Shown piece after piece: positions 35,073-41,528 of a stretch of DNA of 41,528 bases. Under the pieces are notes generated by a model. The model made no database searches and was not told the DNA's origin. It worked only from the letters and a program-made list of their open reading frames with translations. The translations under genes were made by a program, and so were the position numbers. Source of the DNA: Bacteroidia bacterium (GTDB lineage: Bacteria > Bacteroidota > Bacteroidia > Chitinophagales > Saprospiraceae). Each line of letters starts with the position of its first letter. The first letter of the stretch is position 1. The DNA lies in NCBI GenBank assembly GCA_030430845.1, contig JAUIKE010000060.1, positions 1-41,528 of the forward strand, written 5' to 3'.

Positions 35073-36605
35073 TTGATTGAAGTGAATAGACCGAAAAATA
35101 AGTTATTCAGGCTCATCAAAACTATGACCCCAGCTGAAAAGCGATATTTCAAAATGCATTTCGCCTTGCAACGTAATGCCCTTACCATTCTTTATGATCA
35201 CCTCAACGATATCGAAGAATATGATGAAGAGGAGCTAAAAAATTCACTTCCAAAGAATATTGCCAACAAGCTCAAAGTATACAAGGTCAGGCTATATGAC
35301 CGCGTACTGAAATCTTTGACTACCTTTTATGCCAAAAAAAATATCCAGAGCAAAATTCGCCTGGGATTAGAGGAAGTAGATGTCCTGATGTCCAAAAAGC
35401 TTTACGATGTTGCCACCGACCATTTGTATAAGCTAAAAAAGCTAGCCGAAAAATACGAGGAATATACTTATCTGGTGGACTTGGCTTACCTGGAATACCG
35501 ATTAATGAATATTTATATGGACCGAATCGGCATCAGCAAACAACCTCTTTTCACAGATATGAATTATTATCTCGAAAAGTTGGATCAGCAAATTCGATTC
35601 TCCCGGCTCGCACACGAGACCATTGACTTTCAAAAATCCAATCATTACAAACAGCTGAAGCCAGAACAAAGAGAATGGCTAAGCGAACTGCTGGACACGA
35701 AAATCCCTCAATTAAGTGGAGACACCCCCTCTTTTAGAGCCAGAATATCCAGGAATATTATTCTGACCGTTATATATCAATTCCTTAAAGAAAAAGAAGC
35801 AGAATATCAGGTTCGCAAAGAAAATGTAGATCTTTTCCATCAGTACCCACACTTTAAAGAAGGACTGAGCTTCCACTACCTGGCAGTGCTGCGCAATTAC
35901 ATGAATTTTTGTTTGAACGATAAAAGATTTAAGGAGGTTCGTGAGACTGTAGAAGAGGCCAAACAGTTTATAGAAAAGGTCACCCCACAAGAGGAACCAC
36001 AACTGATCTATTTCTATTTTGCTGAACTCAAAATGCTGTATGAGCAAGGTCAGTTCAAAACCATTGTGGACAACTATAGCCAACTCATTGAAGAGTTCAC
36101 CAAAAAAAACCAGATCATGGTAGAACGGATCTCCGTGATCAGTTTTATTTATATTATCCTGGCGGAGTTATTTGAGGATAATCATCCCAAAGCCCAGTAC
36201 TATCTTCGTATCATTAATGAGGCGGATGAAGAAGTCAAAGATTATTTTGAAGAATTTTATATCCTGCTTGACCTTGTTTCTCACTACGAGGCAGGCGATG
36301 CGCATTCCCTTAAGCTCCAATTACAAAAACTAAGAAGAAAGTACAACTTTTCTGATCAACCAGACACTTTCTTCCTCAGTATGATGAATTGGATTGATCG
36401 GCTGAACAGATACCCGGAACAAAAGGCCATCATAGCTATGGAAATGAAGTCAGAGTGCAACCTGAAGTTCTCAGCCGATAAGAATATGGATAGTTTTCAG
36501 CACTACCACTTGGATACCTGGTGTGGAGCGCTTATCAACGGAACCAGCCTGAAAGAAGAAATCTTGAAACACTTAAAAAACAAAAGCCCCTCCTACAATC
36601 ATTAG
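35073..36605 (+). CDS. Large alpha-helical protein of unknown function (Bacteroidota-specific type)
   Basis: 510 residues, with no signal peptide or membrane segment. The likely start is TTG at 35073, or GTG at 35082; no in-frame ATG precedes the conserved-looking start KNKLFRLIKTMTPAEKRYFK. The rest is nearly all charged amphipathic helix with TPR-like spacing (LYDVATDHLYKLKKLAEKYE, LKMLYEQGQFKTIVDNYSQL). I recall similar proteins with the LFRLIK.LT.AEKRYFK opening in Saprospiria genomes, but no function is known to me. It stands alone on the plus strand with its own terminator. Confidence 0.75.
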   Translation: MIEVNRPKNKLFRLIKTMTPAEKRYFKMHFALQRNALTILYDHLNDIEEYDEEELKNSLPKNIANKLKVYKVRLYDRVLKSLTTFYAKKNIQSKIRLGLEEVDVLMSKKLYDVATDHLYKLKKLAEKYEEYTYLVDLAYLEYRLMNIYMDRIGISKQPLFTDMNYYLEKLDQQIRFSRLAHETIDFQKSNHYKQLKPEQREWLSELLDTKIPQLSGDTPSFRARISRNIILTVIYQFLKEKEAEYQVRKENVDLFHQYPHFKEGLSFHYLAVLRNYMNFCLNDKRFKEVRETVEEAKQFIEKVTPQEEPQLIYFYFAELKMLYEQGQFKTIVDNYSQLIEEFTKKNQIMVERISVISFIYIILAELFEDNHPKAQYYLRIINEADEEVKDYFEEFYILLDLVSHYEAGDAHSLKLQLQKLRRKYNFSDQPDTFFLSMMNWIDRLNRYPEQKAIIAMEMKSECNLKFSADKNMDSFQHYHLDTWCGALINGTSLKEEILKHLKNKSPSYNH

Positions 36606-36626
36606 GAAGGGCTTTGCTTTTGTGTT
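36586..36626 (+). terminator. Terminator overlapping the end of the helical-protein gene
   Basis: AAAGCCCCTCCT pairs with AGGAAGGGCTTT (one mismatch) around ACAATCATT, followed by GCTTTTG. The stop codon TAG lies inside the hairpin. Confidence 0.8.
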
Positions 36627-36900
36627 CACTTGTAGAATCCGACGAGTCAGTACATAAAAGTGTACAACTTATATGAATTCTAACTCTTGTTACAAATATG
36701 GTAATACGCCATAACTATAACAAATATAGACTTCAACAAACTTCAGCAAAAGTATACATTCTAAATTCTTTCCTTTATCTTATTCTTCCCTACTAAAGTA
36801 TATCAAAAACCATAAATTACTGAAAATCAAATTGTTAATAAAAAACACATTCCGCAAGTCGGTAACATTTTAAACAGTTAACAATTACTTTACATAGTGT
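36627..36900. other. AT-rich spacer without recognisable features
   Basis: The 405-base gap between the convergent genes (36606-37010) holds a terminator at each end. The middle is AT-rich and I see no frame, repeat or promoter in it. Confidence 0.6.
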
Positions 36901-36903
36901 ATA

Positions 36904-36943
36904 AAAAAAGCTTGGCGACCCATTACGAGGTCGCCAAGCTTTT
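36904..36943 (-). terminator. Terminator of the M56/TonB gene
   Basis: AAAAGCTTGGCGACC and GGTCGCCAAGCTTTT form a perfect 15-bp stem around CATTACGA, with T/A-rich flanks, downstream of the minus-strand gene ending at 37011. Confidence 0.9.
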
Positions 36944-37010
36944 ATTTTCTTTTTGGGAGGTATTTATTCATCAAAAACTATGAATAAATACCTCTCAGAG
37001 AATTTAACTG

Positions 37011-39716
37011 TTATTGCGCTACAATTTTATGTACAAACTGCCGCTCTCCCTGACTGATGTGGATCAGCAACATGCCCTTGGGGGCTTCGTCCAGGTTGAG
37101 GTATTCGTCGTACAAGCCATTAAAATTGCGCAGTTGCTTGCGCAGCACTTCCTGTCCGGATGCATCCAGGACGCGGATGAGCGTATTTTCAGCCGCAGCC
37201 TCAAAACGAAGATGGAGCCTGCCTTTGGTCGGGTTGGGGGTAGCGCTGAAGGATTGTAAACTCAACATTTGGTTGTTATTGCTCAATTCACTTTCCAATA
37301 ATTGCCGCTTTTTTATTTCTGCCTGCTCGTTAATTTTTGCAGCTACGCCTTTTACCGGCTTGAATTTGACGGGAAGCATCATTTTGACATTCACTTTCTG
37401 TCCTCTTTGACGGCCGGCTTTGAAGCTCGGTAGCTGATCAACCACAGCCAGAACCGCCTGATCAAAATCAGCGCCCATAGAGCGGACGATTTTTGCACTT
37501 GTGATTTTACCCGATTTGGTCACTACAAACTCTGCGACCACGGTACCTTCCTGTTCTTTGTCCGCTGGATATTCAATCTTATTGTAAACGAATTCCAACA
37601 ATTTTCTTCTCGAACATTCCATCTGCTCTTCCCGGCTCATTCCTTGTCCGTCACAGCCCTGGAAAAGCGGCATTTCTTCTACTACCATAAAAGTTTCCTG
37701 GGGGAGAAGCCTGGATTCGCTTGTTATTTCAACTTCTTTTTCCTTCAATGCTTCCACATCACACTTCGGGCAATCAATGATGACCACTCCGTTTCGGCCT
37801 GCTTCACCATATAGCTCTACAGCGGAATCATCCTTCAGTACAGTAATAGCTTTGATGTTGTTGGGTTCGATCTGCTTGAGGTCCAGATGATCAATTATTT
37901 CATCGTTTAAAACATATAATGGCTCTGCACTTGTACCTTCCTTAGCGCGAATGCGAATCTTGGAGGTAGGTTCTTCCTTGACGGCTTTCTCGTCTTCGCA
38001 ACTGGGGCAGTCGATCTCTACTACTCCGTTTTCCCCTTCTTCACCGTATTTTTTAATGGCGGCTTCTCCTTTCAGCACATTGACACTCTTGATTTGATCC
38101 GGTTCGAGCTCTTTAGCCGGGTTATCTTCCGATTTCTTCTGCATTACTCCATTGATCACAAATAAGGGGGCTCCCTCCCCTCCTCGGATGCGAAAAGCGC
38201 TCTTTTCTTTAACCTCTTTTTCAACTTCACAATCAGGACAATAGACCTCCACTACTCCATTCTTAGCGGCATCGCCATATTTTTCTACAGCGAAGTCCCC
38301 TTTTCGTACATCAATAGACTTAATCTTGAGGTGATCGAGGGTCTGGAAATTGTTGTAGCTGATGCGAACACCATTGAGCAGGATTAATTTGTCACTGAAA
38401 TCAACGGCAGGCGGATTGTCAACGGCCATGTCACATTTAGGGCAGTCGATCTCGACAACGCCGTTTTTACCTTTATCTCCATACTTTTCAATAGCTGCAT
38501 TTCCTTTCAGCACATTAACAGAGCTCACTTTTTCGGCGGGAACATCCATCATCCGGACGCCTTCTACTACCTGCCCATTCAACACGATCAATGGTTCCGG
38601 CTTGGTCGTATCTGCCTGATCAGCTACTGCCGAAAGCTGAAGGGTTCCTTTGAATAATTCATTGGCCAGGAATGGAAGGCCTGAAACATTTTCTCCTTCG
38701 GAAAAAACACTTGCTTCTTCTGTTTCTTCAGCGGCTAAAACAGTGGCAGGAATGACTTCCTCCGTTTCTTCACTACTGAAAGAAGGGAGGGATAATTCCG
38801 GGAATTCATCAGAAAATACAGGTAGTTCATCCAGCCCATAAGCTTCATCGTAGGTGAAGGCCAGTAACAGCAGTGCAATGACCGGCAGTGCGAGCATGTA
38901 GCGCAGCAAAGACAGTCGGGTAGATCTCTTTTTCGTCATCATTATGATCCGATTTTTAAGTTGTGAATGAATTAAGTGATTGACTAGTGCAATCTGAGGT
39001 CCGGACAAAGATTGCTGTATCAATAAATGGCCATATTCTTTGATCTTATATTCTTTTGTAACGGCAGCGTCTGCCAGAAATTCGTGATTGGCGCGCAGGG
39101 CCTTTCGGTAAAAAAATACCAGTGGACTGAACCAGGCGATCGTACTCACCACCTCCACCAACATCACATCCAGGGTGTGCCCCTGCCTGATATGGGCCTG
39201 CTCATGCTTCAGCATTCGATCTGCTTCGGGTGTGTTCACCGAGGGATGCTTGCCCCAGAAGATCCATCGGAAAAAAGAAAAGGGCAGATGTTCTTTATGG
39301 GTAAATACCAGTCGGTGAATTCCTTTGTAAGTCTTTTTTCCCGCAAAAAAATAGCGTCCGATTTGGAACATGCCGTACAGGAGTCGTCCTGCCATCATCA
39401 GTACGCCCAGCCAGTAAACCACCAGCCACCAGTTGACGGAGGCTTTCTCGGGTGCTACTTCTATGACCTGCATTTCCTGCAAATATTGGAGGTTAGCCAG
39501 CCATAACTCCCAGTTGACCATCTCCGCCGCAGTAGGCTGGGCCGGTTCTGGTAAATTCCATAGGGGCGGCATCAGCGGAAGTACCAAACCAACGATAAAA
39601 GAGAGCACTAAATACCAGCGGTTAAGGGTGAAAAAAGTGGTTTGCCTCAACACCAGGTGATAGAGCAGATAAAACAACGCCCATCCAATACTGACTTCCA
39701 GGATATAGAGTATCAT
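37011..39716 (-). CDS. BlaR1-type M56 metallopeptidase with four plug-like CPxC repeats, TonB C-terminal domain and T9SS tail
   Basis: 901 residues. The N-terminal part (1-290) is a BlaR1/M56 membrane peptidase: hydrophobic helices at about 1-22, 33-52, 97-118 and 272-288, zinc motif HEQAH (171-175) and NHEFLADAAV near 210. A low-complexity acidic linker follows to about 370. Four repeats come next at about 374-428, 443-496, 516-573 and 598-652; each reads LNG..., SVNVLKG.AAIEKYG, NGVVEIDCPKC. This resembles the TonB-receptor plug segment but ends in CPKC, CPDC, CPSC and CPKC. A TonB/energy-transducer C-terminal domain spans about 675-788 (EEMPLFQGC, VVAEFVVTKSGKITSAKIVR). A T9SS type A domain covers about 823-901 (ATPNPTKGRLHLRF...KIVAQ). 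The gene overlaps the BlaI gene by four bases. A signalling protease that releases BlaI repression is likely, but the repeats' role is unknown. Confidence 0.9.
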   Translation of the reverse strand: MILYILEVSIGWALFYLLYHLVLRQTTFFTLNRWYLVLSFIVGLVLPLMPPLWNLPEPAQPTAAEMVNWELWLANLQYLQEMQVIEVAPEKASVNWWLVVYWLGVLMMAGRLLYGMFQIGRYFFAGKKTYKGIHRLVFTHKEHLPFSFFRWIFWGKHPSVNTPEADRMLKHEQAHIRQGHTLDVMLVEVVSTIAWFSPLVFFYRKALRANHEFLADAAVTKEYKIKEYGHLLIQQSLSGPQIALVNHLIHSQLKNRIIMMTKKRSTRLSLLRYMLALPVIALLLLAFTYDEAYGLDELPVFSDEFPELSLPSFSSEETEEVIPATVLAAEETEEASVFSEGENVSGLPFLANELFKGTLQLSAVADQADTTKPEPLIVLNGQVVEGVRMMDVPAEKVSSVNVLKGNAAIEKYGDKGKNGVVEIDCPKCDMAVDNPPAVDFSDKLILLNGVRISYNNFQTLDHLKIKSIDVRKGDFAVEKYGDAAKNGVVEVYCPDCEVEKEVKEKSAFRIRGGEGAPLFVINGVMQKKSEDNPAKELEPDQIKSVNVLKGEAAIKKYGEEGENGVVEIDCPSCEDEKAVKEEPTSKIRIRAKEGTSAEPLYVLNDEIIDHLDLKQIEPNNIKAITVLKDDSAVELYGEAGRNGVVIIDCPKCDVEALKEKEVEITSESRLLPQETFMVVEEMPLFQGCDGQGMSREEQMECSRRKLLEFVYNKIEYPADKEQEGTVVAEFVVTKSGKITSAKIVRSMGADFDQAVLAVVDQLPSFKAGRQRGQKVNVKMMLPVKFKPVKGVAAKINEQAEIKKRQLLESELSNNNQMLSLQSFSATPNPTKGRLHLRFEAAAENTLIRVLDASGQEVLRKQLRNFNGLYDEYLNLDEAPKGMLLIHISQGERQFVHKIVAQ

Positions 39717-40099
39717 TGGTCTTCGTTTGTGTCGTCTAATCGATCCAGCAGATCATTTAATTCGCTTATGCTCAGGTCATTCTTTTCTACCAGGAAAGAG
39801 ACTAACTTGTTCATGGAGCCTCCGAAATAATCTTCTACCAGCGTATTGACCGAAAACTTGCTGTAGTCTTCTTTCGTGATGATAGGCCGGTACTCGTAGG
39901 TCCGTCCATAAGCTTTGTGATCCAAAAACCCTTTCTTTTCCAGTATCCGGATGATGGTGGATATGGTACTGTGCGGCGGTTTTTTCTGGCCCAGCTTTTC
40001 GGCAATATAAGCGCGTACGTCACTGACCGTGCTGGGGCCTAGTTCCCAGATGATCTGCATGATCTCTTCTTCTGCCTTGGTGAGTTTTTGTAAGTTCAT
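39713..40099 (-). CDS. BlaI/MecI-family transcriptional repressor
   Basis: 128 residues. A winged-helix DNA-binding domain (1-80) has LTKAEEEIMQIIWELGPSTV, HSTISTIIRILEKKGFLDHK and AYGRTYEYRPIITKEDYSKF; a helical dimerisation tail follows with YFGGSMNKLVSFLVEKNDLS. In BlaI/MecI systems the M56 partner triggers cleavage of the repressor; that partner is the next gene, overlapping by four bases, so the pair is translationally coupled. Its targets are unknown, and no beta-lactamase is in the window. Confidence 0.95.
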   Translation of the reverse strand: MNLQKLTKAEEEIMQIIWELGPSTVSDVRAYIAEKLGQKKPPHSTISTIIRILEKKGFLDHKAYGRTYEYRPIITKEDYSKFSVNTLVEDYFGGSMNKLVSFLVEKNDLSISELNDLLDRLDDTNEDQ

Positions 40100-40149
40100 C
40101 TCTTTTTGTTTAGTAGTTTATAAGGTTCCGAGGTTCCAGAGTTCCAGGC

Positions 40150-41325
40150 TTAATTCCCTTGAAAATGAATGATCTCTCTGAGTTGTTTCATTCGATCCAG
40201 GGTGTACTGTTTGAATTTTTCGTTACCGGTAGCCAGGTATCGTTGATAATATTTATTGGCTATTCGTTTATCCTTGTAATACAAGTCGCAATTTCGGGCC
40301 ATGTGAAAAAGATGCTCCGGGTCATCCGAATAAGCATAAGCCTCCTCGAAGTGATTGATGGCTTCTTTATACTTGTATTGCAGCTGCTTCACACGCGCCA
40401 GATCCGCATGATAGGTTCCCATCTTTTCGGAAATCCCCATCTCGGCAGCCTTTTCCAGGTGAACAGCGCTGGAGTCTAAGGCTTCTTTTTCGAGGTAAGC
40501 CAAACCTAAATAATGGTGCGTATGCTCGGAGTCTTCTCCCCTCTTCACAATCGCTGACAGATGTTCGATGGCTTTATCCACACTATCTATCTTCAGGTAA
40601 GCGACCCCTATCATCATTTGGTAATAATCAGAAGTATCCCCCTGTACCATGGTTTTTTCAATAGCCTCCACAACCGCCTCATGATCCTTGAGCTTCTGCA
40701 TCAGACGAGCTTTCGTTTGTAACAATTTAATGTTTTTACCATCCAGATTTAAACCTTGCTGTAACAAGCCCTCCACCGGTTCAAAGGCTCCAAGCGCCAG
40801 ATAGATGGAACACATCATGTCGATCACCTCCAGGTCTTTATCATTCAAACGATAGGCTCTCGAAAAATGGGTCAGTGCTTCCAGAGGCTTATCCACTCTC
40901 AGGGCCAAATATCCGTTGCGCTTGAAGTAATAACTGTTGGAAGTATCTATCTCGATAAGTCGGCTGTAGAATTCGCGGGCTCTGGTGTAATTGAATTCTT
41001 TTTCATACAGTGCGCCCAGTGAGCTCATCGCAATGGCATTCAGAGAATCCAGCTTCAGCATCTTGCTGTAATATAACTTGGCATCCCGCGAGCGGCCCAA
41101 CTGCGTGTGGCAATAAGCGATCCGGGATAGGTAATCCATGTTTTCGGGTTCGCGAATGTAACACTCGCTCAAAGTCTCCAGGGCATGATCAAATTGATAG
41201 GCACTGATGTCATCTAAAGCTTCAAGATACAAACGATAAGTGTCTTGCTTCAGGCTGTCGGTAGTTTGAGATTGCATTCCTTTGAACGCAAACATCAATA
41301 GGATAAAAAGGCTAATGTGACGCAT
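40150..41325 (-). CDS. Secreted tetratricopeptide-repeat protein
   Basis: 391 residues with signal peptide MRHISLFILLMFAFKGMQSQ. About nine TPR-like units follow, with patterns such as AIAMSSLGALYEKEFNYTRA, VDKPLEALTHFSRAYRL and YHADLARVKQLQYKYKEAIN. It should be periplasmic and act as a protein-interaction scaffold. It lies 50 bases upstream of the BlaI gene on the same strand and may be transcribed with the BlaI/M56 pair. A promoter is visible upstream. Confidence 0.85.
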   Translation of the reverse strand: MRHISLFILLMFAFKGMQSQTTDSLKQDTYRLYLEALDDISAYQFDHALETLSECYIREPENMDYLSRIAYCHTQLGRSRDAKLYYSKMLKLDSLNAIAMSSLGALYEKEFNYTRAREFYSRLIEIDTSNSYYFKRNGYLALRVDKPLEALTHFSRAYRLNDKDLEVIDMMCSIYLALGAFEPVEGLLQQGLNLDGKNIKLLQTKARLMQKLKDHEAVVEAIEKTMVQGDTSDYYQMMIGVAYLKIDSVDKAIEHLSAIVKRGEDSEHTHHYLGLAYLEKEALDSSAVHLEKAAEMGISEKMGTYHADLARVKQLQYKYKEAINHFEEAYAYSDDPEHLFHMARNCDLYYKDKRIANKYYQRYLATGNEKFKQYTLDRMKQLREIIHFQGN

Positions 41326-41344
41326 AATTATCTTTTTGACAATA

Positions 41345-41376
41345 CAAATGTAATGGGTGAAAAAACAAAATGCAAC
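41345..41376 (-). promoter_or_regulatory. Bacteroidota promoter (TTG-N21-TACATTTG) for the TPR gene
   Basis: On the minus strand TTG (41376-41374) and TACATTTG (41352-41345) are separated by 21 bases, matching the -33/-7 consensus. The ATG follows 19 bases downstream. Confidence 0.55.
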
Positions 41377-41429
41377 TAAATCGTAAGTTTTTTGACTAAA
41401 AATTTAGTTAGGGCGTCCCTGAAAAGACA

Positions 41430-41514
41430 AAGGAGGCTGACTACGAGGTAGTTGGCCTTTAATTTTTGGGTAAAAATTCCCCGAAAACAGCCGAAAAAGG
41501 CTAAATTCGGGGAA
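41430..41514. repeat. Hairpins at the right window edge
   Basis: ACTAC/GTAGT inside AAAGG...CCTTT lies near 41429-41461, followed by TTCCCCGAA (41477-41485) pairing with TTCGGGGAA (41506-41514) with an AGCC/GGCT stem inside. No gene is associated within the window. They could end a gene off the right edge or mark a mobile-element end; the sequence does not decide. Confidence 0.4.
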
Positions 41515-41528
41515 GACAAAAATTCGTT

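Noticed and set aside
41400..41528. Insertion-sequence end at the right edge
   Set aside because: Hairpins are present, but no transposase, target duplication or matching second end is visible in the window.

Overview
The window looks like chromosome of a member of the Bacteroidota, most likely the Saprospiria/Lewinella-like branch. The reasons are a PorP/SprF-type membrane protein, type IX secretion (T9SS) C-terminal sorting domains on two proteins, a giant PKD/Ig-like adhesin that opens with a typical Bacteroidota N-terminus, a BlaI/BlaR1-type pair, and -7 promoter boxes of the TAnnTTTG type. The genus assignment is inference from gene style, not a database match. I recognised no tRNA, rRNA, CRISPR array, phage or complete insertion sequence.

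Layout. (1) 1-10181, minus strand: a surface-protein locus in the order PorP/SprF-like protein, OmpA-family TPR/PD40 protein, then a giant adhesin cut by the left edge. Its last 800 visible residues are five near-identical 160-residue repeats. (2) 10182-11380: an AT-rich 1.2 kb stretch with a good promoter and several small hairpins ahead of a secreted beta-helix protein (11381-12355). (3) 12432-18342: accessory and housekeeping genes: a conserved hypothetical, an NlpC/P60 lipoprotein, a threonine/serine dehydratase-like enzyme, a META-domain lipoprotein, a glycosylasparaginase-family enzyme and an S41 peptidase. (4) 18441-23018: an OmpR/PhoB-type response regulator, its histidine kinase and an outer-membrane TonB-dependent receptor. 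Upstream of both the regulator and the receptor lie TTCAAA direct repeats 11 bp apart at the same distance from a -7 box, which suggests a self-contained regulon. (5) 23202-25526: a secreted vanadium-haloperoxidase/PAP2-type protein with a MopE-like metal-binding motif and a T9SS tail. (6) 25700-34556: conserved core genes, mostly on the minus strand: a kinase-like/RapZ fusion, obgE, adk, an NlpC/P60 lipoprotein, a nitrilase-family amidase, rplY, prs and a polyprenyl diphosphate synthase, with one plus-strand NfeD-like membrane protein. (7) 35073-36605: a large helical protein of unknown function. (8) 37011-41325, minus strand: a TPR protein, a BlaI/MecI repressor and an unusual BlaR1-type M56 protein carrying four CPxC-ended plug-like repeats, a TonB C-terminal domain and a T9SS tail.

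The window is also rich in long, nearly perfect inverted repeats (12969-13032, 15247-15299, 18342-18392, 25529-25692, 27174-27218, 33519-33580 and others). Some are clearly terminators between convergent genes. Others lie just upstream of start codons, and two or three share sequence, so they may form a dispersed palindromic family. The most novel-looking items are the TTCAAA regulon, the four-fold CPxC M56/TonB protein, the loop-free 64-bp palindrome and the higher-order repeat structure of the adhesin.
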